Of a stretch of DNA of 64,000 nt, positions 54,663 to 62,361 are shown one piece after another; position 1 is the first letter of the stretch; each line of letters begins with the position of its first letter. The notes under the pieces are model-generated. The model searched no databases. It saw only the letters and a list, made by a program, of their open reading frames with translations, and was not told the DNA's origin. The stretch comes from Advenella incenata (GTDB lineage: Bacteria; Pseudomonadota; Gammaproteobacteria; Burkholderiales; Burkholderiaceae_B). The position numbers were made by a program, and so were the translations under genes. The stretch covers positions 1,674,001 through 1,738,000 of the forward strand of contig NZ_SHKO01000001.1 of assembly GCF_004217095.1 (NCBI RefSeq), written 5' to 3'.

Positions 54663-56846
54663 ATGAATACATCTTCACGCAACTCCACTTTATTGATCAT
54701 GCGCGCCTTGCCGCTGGCGCTCTGCGCATCCACTGCCGCGGTGCATGCGCAAACCGTCTCTGCCCCTGCTGCTACCGAAGCAACCCGCCTGGCAGCGATC
54801 AGCGCAACCGACGAGAACGTATCAGTATCGGTGCCTACGCCTGAAACCTATGCCGGCGGCCAGGTCGCGACGGGCGGGCAGGCTGGCATTCTTGGCAATG
54901 CAGACAATATGAGCTCGCCGTATATCATCAACAGCTATACCTCGAAATTGATTGAAGATCAGCAGGCTCGGACACTAGGTGACGCAATCAAGAATGATCC
55001 TACGGTGCAGGTTGGCAACGGTTTTGGCAATTTTGCCGAAACCTTTGTGATACGGGGCTTTCCGCTGAACAATGATGATCTTGCCTTCAATGGGCTATAT
55101 GGTATTTTGCCGCGTCAGGTACTGCCCACAGAAATGGTCGAGCGCGTGGAAATTTTCAAGGGGGCCAGTGCTTTTCTTAATGGTGCGGCTCCCGGCGGCA
55201 GCGGCCTGGGCGGTTTAATCAACATCCAGCCAAAGCGCGGCACCGATGAACCGCTGACTCGGCTCAACGTCGACTATACCGGACGGGGGCAAGTGGGCGG
55301 CGGTGTGGATATCGGCCGTCGCTGGGGTGATGCCGGCCAGTTCGGGATCCGGCTGAACGCCGCCCATCGCGATGGGCAAATGTCCACCAAAGATGCCGAT
55401 GCCAGGACCTCTGTGCTCACGCTTGGGCTGGATTATCGTGGTGAGCGGTTACGCGCGTCTCTGGATGTGGGCTATCAGAATGTTCGCTTTGATCAGGCGC
55501 GCCCGACCATCACGCTGACCGGGGACGGCGTGCCTGATGCACCGTCCAACAGCGTCAATTATGCCCAGCGCTGGGCGTGGTCGAAATTGCAAAGCACCTA
55601 TGCCGTTGCCCGGGCTGAATACGATCTGAGTGAGAACTGGATGGCCTACGCCGCCATCGGCACCAGTCGCGACAAAGAAGACGGCCTTTACTCAGGGGCC
55701 AAGGTGAACGGCGATGGCATCGGTGCACATAGTCCGTTGCGCACGCCCTATGAGCGCGATACCGTGACCGGCGAAGTGGGGTTGCGGGGACGGTTTGTGA
55801 CCGGTTCTGTGGGGCACCAGGTGAATCTGGGTGTATCGGCCTTGCGTTCGAGTAATCACAGCGCCTATCAAATGTTCGCCAGTCAGGATAGGGATATCTT
55901 CAATCCGATAGACTCTCCGTATCCGGACCGGGTAACGTTATCGGGTGGCGATATCGATAACCCCAGTAAAGTGGATCGTTCCATCCTGCGCAGTATTGCC
56001 TTGTCCGATACGCTATCGTTCCTGGACGAACGTGTTCTGGTAACGCTGGGCATGCGCCATCAGAACCTGCGCTACACCGCCTATGATTACACGGGGGCGG
56101 CTTCGTCAGACTACGACAAATCGATTATTACGCCATTTGTCGGCATTGTCTTCAAGCCGCTGCACAACGTATCACTCTATGCCAATTACGTTGAGGGCCT
56201 GACGCGTGGCGAGACGGCGCCGCTTACAGCCAACAACCGTAACGAGGTATTCAAGCCTGCACGTACCAAGCAGATCGAGGCCGGCATCAAAGTTGATATG
56301 GGCGATTATGGCGCCAGCCTGGCTGCCTTTCAGCTTGAAAAGCCAGAGTTCTATCTGGACAGTGAGACCCAGATTTTTGGTGCGGCTGGTGAGCAGCGCA
56401 ACCGGGGTGTCGAGCTTAGCGTTTATGGTCAGCCTGCAGAAGGGGTCAGGCTAGTTGGCGGTGTTACGTTCATGAATGCCCGCCTGCAGAAAACCCAGGA
56501 TGGTATCAATGATGGTAATCATGCACCGGGTGTACCACGGTTGCAGGCGACCATGGGTGCTGAATGGGATCCTGCCTTTGCTCCCGGGCTGACTTTGCAA
56601 GGCTATGTCACCCATCGCAGCAAGCAGTACGTCAACAAGGATAACGAGGGTACCATTCCTGCATGGACGCGTGTGGATCTGGGTGCACGTTACACGACAA
56701 AACTGGCAGGAAAAGAAACGACCTTCCGTTTCGGGGTCGATAATGTGTTTAATAAACGGTACTGGGCAACCGTTGCGCCGCAGTATGGTCAGTTGACCGC
56801 CGGCAATGGCAGGACCGTAAAAGCATCGGTATCGCTGTCTTTCTAG
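54663..56846 (+). CDS. TonB-dependent ferrichrome-type receptor (FcuA-like)
   Basis: A 727-residue outer-membrane receptor distinct from the other three. Its signal peptide ends AAVHAQ. The plug includes YIINSYTSKLIEDQQARTLGDAIKNDP and IRGFPLNNDDLAFNGLYGILPRQ, followed by ERVEIFKGASAFLNGAAPGGSGLGG. The barrel ends KASVSLSF. These features resemble FcuA (ferrichrome) and related monomeric siderophore receptors; the ligand is an inference. ATG at 54663 is used instead of a TTG at 54642. A Fur box is upstream. Confidence 0.88.
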   Translation: MNTSSRNSTLLIMRALPLALCASTAAVHAQTVSAPAATEATRLAAISATDENVSVSVPTPETYAGGQVATGGQAGILGNADNMSSPYIINSYTSKLIEDQQARTLGDAIKNDPTVQVGNGFGNFAETFVIRGFPLNNDDLAFNGLYGILPRQVLPTEMVERVEIFKGASAFLNGAAPGGSGLGGLINIQPKRGTDEPLTRLNVDYTGRGQVGGGVDIGRRWGDAGQFGIRLNAAHRDGQMSTKDADARTSVLTLGLDYRGERLRASLDVGYQNVRFDQARPTITLTGDGVPDAPSNSVNYAQRWAWSKLQSTYAVARAEYDLSENWMAYAAIGTSRDKEDGLYSGAKVNGDGIGAHSPLRTPYERDTVTGEVGLRGRFVTGSVGHQVNLGVSALRSSNHSAYQMFASQDRDIFNPIDSPYPDRVTLSGGDIDNPSKVDRSILRSIALSDTLSFLDERVLVTLGMRHQNLRYTAYDYTGAASSDYDKSIITPFVGIVFKPLHNVSLYANYVEGLTRGETAPLTANNRNEVFKPARTKQIEAGIKVDMGDYGASLAAFQLEKPEFYLDSETQIFGAAGEQRNRGVELSVYGQPAEGVRLVGGVTFMNARLQKTQDGINDGNHAPGVPRLQATMGAEWDPAFAPGLTLQGYVTHRSKQYVNKDNEGTIPAWTRVDLGARYTTKLAGKETTFRFGVDNVFNKRYWATVAPQYGQLTAGNGRTVKASVSLSF

Positions 56847-56872
56847 GCTCGTTCTCGGACTGCTGGAGCCTG

Positions 56873-57382
56873 TTATGAAGCCGGCTGTGGCGCAAAGCGG
56901 ATCATGAGTATTTCGTCGCTGTAGTCTTTCCCGTCCTTGAGCGAACGCGGTTCCCTGCCGTAAATCTCAAAGCCTGCGTGTTGATAAAGGGTCAGGGCCG
57001 GCAGATTATCCGCCGTCACTGTAAGGACGACTTGTTCGTAGTGCTGGTCGGCATGGGCAAGGAGCGCAGTCAGCAGGGCGTTGGCTACGCCCTGACCGCG
57101 CGCCCGGGGTGCAACGAAAACGCCCCAGATAAATCCCTTATGTTTTTCCCGAGCACCGGTATTGGCCGCCAGGCCAGCGGTGCCAACAATCGTGCCGTTC
57201 GCGCGCGCAGCCAGTACTGTATTGGTATGCAGCCTTTCCTGAAAAAACGACAGCGCCTTGGTGGATTCGGCCTCATAGGTTGAACCAAATGCCTGTGGCG
57301 CATTCCGTAGCGCGCCCAGCCGGAAATCGCGAAAAGCCGGGGCGTCGGTGGGTAATAGAGCGCAGATTGCGTAAGTATCCAT
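56873..57382 (-). CDS. GNAT family N-acetyltransferase
   Basis: A 169-residue acetyltransferase. The acetyl-CoA motif is WGVFVAPRARGQGVANALLTALLAHA, and motif B ends LYQHAGFEIYGREPRSLK. The substrate is unknown. ATG at 57382 with GAG upstream. It converges on the FcuA-like gene. Confidence 0.88.
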   Translation of the reverse strand: MDTYAICALLPTDAPAFRDFRLGALRNAPQAFGSTYEAESTKALSFFQERLHTNTVLAARANGTIVGTAGLAANTGAREKHKGFIWGVFVAPRARGQGVANALLTALLAHADQHYEQVVLTVTADNLPALTLYQHAGFEIYGREPRSLKDGKDYSDEILMIRFAPQPAS

Positions 57383-57585
57383 ATCTCAAATGTGAAAAGT
57401 TCGCGCTTCAAGGATCATACTTCAACTGTGATTTCATGTTTAGGCCAGAAAGCATCAGGGCACAATCGGAGCGGTTGTGGCGGCAAAGGGGGGGGCACCC
57501 ATACAAAGTAAGCGCTCAATCATTGCCGGGACCGTGAACAATGTGGCCGTGCATGCAAGCCTTTAACCGCCAGCAGCCAATGAGG

Positions 57586-58524
57586 TCAGAGCGTATTGAG
57601 GGGGATTTTCAGGTAACGGACGCCATTGTGTTCAGGCTCAGGCAGCTTGCCGCCACGCACGTTCACCTGTATGGATGGCAATAGCAGTTTTGGTGTGGAA
57701 AGGGTCGCATCGCGCCGGGTGCGCATCGCCACAAATTCGGATTCGGATATGCCTTCATGCACATGGATATTCTGCTTGCGTTCCGCTTCAATGGTGGTTT
57801 CCCACGCAAATTCATCCCGGCCTGGCGCCTTGTAGTCATGGCACATAAATACCCGCGCTTGGCCCGGCAGGCGAAGCAGACGCTTAATCGAGCGATAAAG
57901 GGTACGCGCGTCACCACCTGGAAAATCACATCGAGCCGTCCCGTAATCCGGCATGAACAATGTATCGCCGGCAAATACGCAATCGCCGATGACGTATGCC
58001 AGGCAGGCCGGCGTGTGGCCCGGAACGTGCAGCACTGTGGCGGGCAGGCTGCCAATCTGGAAAGTATCACCGTCTTCGAACAGATGATCAAAGTCATCCG
58101 CGTTGCCGCGCTGTGCACCTTGTGTGTTGTATATCTTCGCAAAAGCGTTCTGGACCTGGCCAATGTGCTTGCCTATGGCCAATTGCCCACCCAACTGCGC
58201 CGCCAGAATCGGTGCTGCCGACAGATGGTCGGCGTGTGCATGCGTTTCCAGCAGCCATTGCACCTGCAATTGACGGGAGCGAATGTAATCGATGATCGGT
58301 TGCACTGACGCTGCTGAGGTTCTGCCCGAGGCGGCATCGTAATCGAGCACGCTGTCGATGACTGCGCAATGCGAGTCATTAGGCGCATGGACAACGTAGC
58401 TGATCGTGTTGGTCGCTTCGTCAAAAAAGCTCTCAACGACAGGGATACGCATGGGGTGTTGATGAGTGTCGGTTATTTGCTGCGATGCCTTCTGGCACGC
58501 CGGATCATGAGAGAGGTCAGACAT
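57586..58524 (-). CDS. Metallo-beta-lactamase-fold hydrolase (Blh/persulfide dioxygenase-like)
   Basis: A 312-residue MBL-fold protein. Metal motif THAHADH, then HVPGHTPAC, GDTLFMPDYGTARCDFPGG and CHDY give the ETHE1/Blh pattern seen in sulfur-handling enzymes. A persulfide dioxygenase-like role in sulfide detoxification is the best guess; glyoxalase II-like hydrolysis is the alternative. ATG at 58524 with CGGAG 7 nt upstream; ATG at 58452 would start closer to the conserved domain. A perfect palindrome stands just upstream. Confidence 0.84.
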   Translation of the reverse strand: MSDLSHDPACQKASQQITDTHQHPMRIPVVESFFDEATNTISYVVHAPNDSHCAVIDSVLDYDAASGRTSAASVQPIIDYIRSRQLQVQWLLETHAHADHLSAAPILAAQLGGQLAIGKHIGQVQNAFAKIYNTQGAQRGNADDFDHLFEDGDTFQIGSLPATVLHVPGHTPACLAYVIGDCVFAGDTLFMPDYGTARCDFPGGDARTLYRSIKRLLRLPGQARVFMCHDYKAPGRDEFAWETTIEAERKQNIHVHEGISESEFVAMRTRRDATLSTPKLLLPSIQVNVRGGKLPEPEHNGVRYLKIPLNTL

Positions 58525-58883
58525 AGTGGGCTCCGGATCACAGGGGAAAATATCTTAATTACTTAAAGTAATAAATATATATTTAAATATCATAACAAAA
58601 TCCCGGGCAAACGTCATGCGGATGCGATGTTGTGTGAACGACAGGTAAAGTGGTGGGCGTAACAACAGGCCGTCTGGTGGCTGATGCCCTGGTGGATGAA
58701 CGGATATGCGCCCGGGACAACGCCAGCGGAAACCGGGATTTCGACCAGTTACGCTACAGATACGCCAGGAGCGCGATTTGATATGCACTCGACATTTGGC
58801 GTTTGCAGGCGCGCCACGCCCACGCACTTAAGTAATGGGTTCAAGGCCGACGTGCAGTAGTGGCGGTGGGCCCCAGGCGGCCC
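58525..58883. other. Intergenic region with an AT-rich promoter
   Basis: Apart from the palindrome at 58558-58572 and the AT-rich stretch to 58605, no gene was recognised. A short open frame on the minus strand (58555-58827) has no family features and includes promoter-like sequence, so it is rejected. Confidence 0.45.
58558..58572. promoter_or_regulatory. Palindromic operator candidate before the MBL gene
   Basis: ATTACTTAAAGTAAT, a perfect 7-1-7 inverted repeat 34 bp upstream of the MBL-fold start in AT-rich DNA. BigR/ArsR-type repressors that control Blh genes bind AT-rich inverted repeats; no such regulator is encoded beside it. Confidence 0.5.
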
Positions 58884-59684
58884 CTAGGGTGTAGCGATGG
58901 CCGCAGCTGGCGGCGGGGTGTTGCCGGATGCTCGATCGGATAGGGCAGGTGGGGTATACCGTTGCATGCTCACGTGCCTGCCATGCCAGACATGGATGCT
59001 GCCGACTATCAGGAGTGTTGCCACAATTGGCATCAGAAAAGCACCGGCAGTCAAAGTGTGCATTTTTCCTGCGTGGTAACGCGCACCAGCGATAGATAGA
59101 ATCAGCGTACTAACCAGCATGCCGCCAAGCACGTCTGAAAACCAGTGCGCACCTAGATAAATGCGCGAGGCAGCGATGAGCAACGCGAGCCCCATTGCAC
59201 CGCAAACGGTGAGGATTCGGGCTGCCCGCCTTTGAATGCAGGGATAAATCAGAATGCACAGCAGACCATACAACACAATATTGGCTGTCGTATGACCACT
59301 GGGAAAAGAATAGGCACTCCAGCCGGAGTACATCATGTCCCCAGGCCGGGCGCGAACGATTGCTGCCTTAATGCCGGTATTAATAGCTGCGGCGCTGATG
59401 ATGGTTAGCAGCCAGTAACCGGCCGTGCGCCAGGATTTGCGGAACAGCAGCCAGAGCGTAACAACGCCGGTGATGACAGTCACCATGAGTGTATCGCCCA
59501 ACTGCGTTACCGTAATGAGTACATCGTCCAGCCACGGTGTGCGCAGCTGCTGCAGTTGCCGGTAAATAGCCTGGTCGGCGGCGAACAGTCGGCCGTCAAC
59601 GCGGACATTGATCAGGATCAGGAGAAACAGAGCACATGCCAGTGCAGCAAGATAATAGGGCCAGTATGAGCGGGTTCGGATCAT
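58884..59684 (-). CDS. PAP2-family membrane phosphatase
   Basis: A 266-residue membrane protein with about six hydrophobic segments. The phosphatase motifs are KAAIVRARPG (KX6RP), FPSGHTT (PSGH) and SRIYLGAHWFSDV (SRX5HX3D), so the active site is complete. Possible substrates are undecaprenyl pyrophosphate, phosphatidate or lipid A phosphates. ATG at 59684 is chosen over an upstream frame with no membrane character. Divergent from the ivy gene. Confidence 0.88.
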   Translation of the reverse strand: MIRTRSYWPYYLAALACALFLLILINVRVDGRLFAADQAIYRQLQQLRTPWLDDVLITVTQLGDTLMVTVITGVVTLWLLFRKSWRTAGYWLLTIISAAAINTGIKAAIVRARPGDMMYSGWSAYSFPSGHTTANIVLYGLLCILIYPCIQRRAARILTVCGAMGLALLIAASRIYLGAHWFSDVLGGMLVSTLILSIAGARYHAGKMHTLTAGAFLMPIVATLLIVGSIHVWHGRHVSMQRYTPPALSDRASGNTPPPAAAIATP

Positions 59685-59796
59685 TGTATTCGGTGATATG
59701 CAATTAGCTTTTGGGGTGAGTAACAAACCGAGGCTTGTCGACATGAAGCGACTGAAGATAAAATCATACCTGTTTCAACCGCTTAACAGGTGCAGT

Positions 59797-60243
59797 ATGC
59801 GTCATTCCAAATTCAAGTCTTTTTTGTTTGCAACATTGGGCGGCTTTGCGTTTGCCGGGCAGGTTTATGCTGCCGATGTCTATCCAGCCGATTTGGTAAA
59901 ACAGGAACCGCAGATAGGCAGTGCATTTTCGGACCTGACAAAAACAATTGTCAGCAAGCACGCATGGGTGAAGGGCTTTGGAGTGACCACGCCCGTTGAA
60001 GACACAACGCTGAACAATGAATCTTATGTGCGGCTATCGGGTTGCAAACCGCATGATTGTCCATCAGAAAAATATGTGGTGCTTGTTTCCAAAAAGAATC
60101 ACCAGGCCGTAGGCGCATTTTTAATAAACCGGCAAGCAGCCGCGGGCGCTTTATCCGAGAGCACTATCCAATGGCTTGGGCAACCCACGGATGAACAGGT
60201 GGCCGCGCTGGCTGTCGCCCTGTTTCCGGCGGCAGACCATTAA
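59797..60243 (+). CDS. ivy: Ivy-type C-type lysozyme inhibitor
   Basis: A 148-residue periplasmic protein. The signal peptide ends QVYA/A. The inhibitory loop motif CKPHDC (Cys83 to Cys88, in SGCKPHDCPSEKYVVLV) is intact; in Ivy this loop inserts its His into the lysozyme active site. Family features also include the GAFLINRQ segment. It should protect against host lysozyme and control autolytic transglycosylases. ATG at 59797 with AGGTG upstream. Confidence 0.9.
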   Translation: MRHSKFKSFLFATLGGFAFAGQVYAADVYPADLVKQEPQIGSAFSDLTKTIVSKHAWVKGFGVTTPVEDTTLNNESYVRLSGCKPHDCPSEKYVVLVSKKNHQAVGAFLINRQAAAGALSESTIQWLGQPTDEQVAALAVALFPAADH

Positions 60244-60603
60244 GTCACTTTGTCTGGCCACCAAAGTGGTTCTTGCAGTTGCGCAGCCAACCGGTGCAAC
60301 TCAGGCAGGTCGCGCAACCTGCATCTCCCCATGTGGCAATACAGGCAGCGATACAGGCAACGGGGCATGCGACACTGCGCCAGTGTAACAATGGCAAGCT
60401 TGTTTTAGTCACCCTTGTCCGGTGCCAGCAATTGGACTGCCAGTGATTACGCTAGCATTAGAGTGGCCTTTCTATTAGATCGGGCTGTCCTTAATCCGGC
60501 TGATATTGGTGTTGCTATGAAGGCATGGCGTAAGACGGTAAGGGGCGTTTTCGGTGCCTGTCGCTCCCACCTGATTCGCCCAGATGCCATCGTGCACTTG
60601 CTG
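60244..60603. other. Intergenic region between ivy and the beta-lactamase gene
   Basis: No gene recognised in 360 bp. A weak 6-bp hairpin GCAGGT/ACCTGC (60305-60322) is the only structure noted. Short frames there lack ribosome sites. Confidence 0.4.
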
Positions 60604-61770
60604 TTAATCGGCTCTTAATCCACTCAAAACCTGATACGCGATCGCCACCCGGTCTGCATTCGGATAGTTTTTATTGGCCAGGATCACAATACCAAGCTTG
60701 CGCGCGGGAACAAAAGCCACATAGGCGCCAAATCCATTAGTGGATCCCGTTTTGTTTATCCATACATCGTCACGCGGCGTCATGGGCGGTACCAGTGCTT
60801 TTACCGGCTGCGGCTTAAGGGCAAAATCGGCTGAATTGCCGTACAGCAAATACTCAAGTGTCACGGGGTATGGATATTGTTCCCAAATCAGATCCTGTGT
60901 CATTGCCGCGGTCTGGAAATATCCTGTATGAGTATTGACCACCGCTGTCTGCAAACGCTCATCCAGGGTTGTCATGTGCATATTGGCCCTCAGAAAATGC
61001 ACCATATCCTTGCTGGTGGATTTAGCACCATAGGCCTCCGCCCACAGAATGGCTTTGCTCACACGCGCCGGCATATCCTCTTTGGTGTAACCCTGAGCGT
61101 AATGGGTCATCTTGTCCTCGGGAATATCGATATAGGTGTCATTCATTCCCAGGCCGTTATAAATCTGTTTTTCCATCAAGGGAATGAAATCCTGACCCAT
61201 CGCCTTTGCGGTGATCAGCCCGAGCATGCCTATGCCCGGATTGGTATAGGTCCGCTGCGTCCCTTTTTCAAACGGCGGTTTCCATTGCTGCAGATAGGAC
61301 ATCAATTGCTTATTGTTGCTGATTTGTTCGGGTACCTGTAGTGGGAAGCCGCCGGGTGTATGGGTGCCCAATTGCATCAGGCTGACCGAACCAAATGCGG
61401 TTTTCTGCATTTGCGGCAGATGGGTCGATACCGTGTCGGTCAGCTTCAGATGTCCCATAGCCTGAGCATAGCTTGCCAGTGTCGCCGTGAAGGTTTTACT
61501 GATTGAGCCCAGTTCGAAAAGGGTGGACGATGTGACCGGGGTTGCAGTTTGCCTGGAGGCAACACCGTAGTTAAACAGATAGGTTTTCCCTTGCACAATC
61601 ACGCCAACTGCCATGCCAGGAATGTTGTGTTTCTTCATCACAGCCATAACCGACGCGTCCACCTGTTGTTTTACAGTGGCCTGGTCTTGTGCGGCGTAGC
61701 CGGCCGTAGAGGTGATGACGCTTGTTATCAAAGTTAGCGCAGCTAGTAATGGGGGCAAAGGAGTGTTCAT
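60604..61770 (-). CDS. ampC: Class C beta-lactamase (AmpC-like)
   Basis: A 388-residue serine beta-lactamase with a signal peptide ending AGYA/A. Active-site Ser-x-x-Lys is in GSISKTF, the Tyr-x-Asn motif in RTYTNPGIGML, and Lys-Thr-Gly in INKTGSTNGFG. LGTHTPGGFPLQVP is typical of AmpC. The start is ATG at 61770; an in-frame TTG lies 6 nt further up. It would hydrolyse cephalosporins and penicillins in the periplasm. No ampR gene is beside it, so expression may be constitutive or controlled elsewhere. A non-lactamase esterase or DD-peptidase is less likely given the motifs. Confidence 0.9.
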   Translation of the reverse strand: MNTPLPPLLAALTLITSVITSTAGYAAQDQATVKQQVDASVMAVMKKHNIPGMAVGVIVQGKTYLFNYGVASRQTATPVTSSTLFELGSISKTFTATLASYAQAMGHLKLTDTVSTHLPQMQKTAFGSVSLMQLGTHTPGGFPLQVPEQISNNKQLMSYLQQWKPPFEKGTQRTYTNPGIGMLGLITAKAMGQDFIPLMEKQIYNGLGMNDTYIDIPEDKMTHYAQGYTKEDMPARVSKAILWAEAYGAKSTSKDMVHFLRANMHMTTLDERLQTAVVNTHTGYFQTAAMTQDLIWEQYPYPVTLEYLLYGNSADFALKPQPVKALVPPMTPRDDVWINKTGSTNGFGAYVAFVPARKLGIVILANKNYPNADRVAIAYQVLSGLRAD

Positions 61771-62050
61771 GGGCAAAAGAATAAAAGTAAATAAAAAAAT
61801 AGGAGTGTCCCGTATTGTCGCTCGTTAGCTTATGACCGATAAGCCCGTATTCGTAACAATTTGCGAGAGGCGGCCACAGGCTGCGCGATTTGCGCTGGCG
61901 TGTGTGCGCGTGTCCGCCTAGCAATCCGTTGTGATCTGCCATGATATTTTGAAACGGATGTCAGCTTATTTCAAATCAAGGTATTTTCAGTCGTAGCCAT
62001 GTAGACTCAGGGCTGTACGAATGTATATCACCTATCCATCGTACCCCTTG

Positions 62051-62080
62051 CCCTGGTCAGAAATGGCCAGGGTTTTTTTT
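62051..62080 (+). terminator. Orphan intrinsic terminator with GAAA loop
   Basis: Stem CCCTGGTCA/TGGCCAGGG (one G-T pair) closed by a GAAA tetraloop and followed by eight Ts. There is no gene before it on the plus strand for over 1.8 kb, so it may end a small RNA. Confidence 0.78.
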
Positions 62081-62234
62081 CGCCATTCGTATGGATCAGA
62101 CGGCAATAGTGTGTAAATCATTCAGTCTTAATTCGCTCCAGTATAGTAGCAGACCGACCACAGGGGGGGGGCGCAGGCAGGGTGATCTGCTGGCGGGCAA
62201 AACTGCTGCCAGCGGCAGCGCTTGATGCTGGCGT

Positions 62235-62266
62235 AAAAAACCCCATTGGTCTGCAGACCAATGGGG
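62235..62266 (-). terminator. Intrinsic terminator of the Hint-domain gene
   Basis: A perfect 26-bp palindrome (62241-62266; arms CCCCATTGGTCTG and its complement) flanked on the left by six As, which give a U-tract for minus-strand transcription. Confidence 0.88.
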
Positions 62267-62361
62267 AAAGACCACACGATTAGGTTACCCGTTAAATAGT
62301 ACGGTTAAGTTGGCGCGGTTAACTCGCCTCAATCAATCGCATGGTTCATTCACTATTAGTA

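Larger units (their letters stand above)
61771..62361. other. 591-bp intergenic region with orphan terminator
   Basis: No coding gene is recognised. It should hold the ampC promoter (minus strand). It contains a plus-strand intrinsic terminator at 62051-62080 with no gene upstream of it on that strand, a run of nine Gs near 62164, and the terminator of the Hint gene at 62235-62266. Confidence 0.5.

Noticed and set aside
60415-60618. A 67-codon open frame running into the ampC 3' end
   Set aside because: No ribosome site, overlaps the end of ampC and shows no motif.
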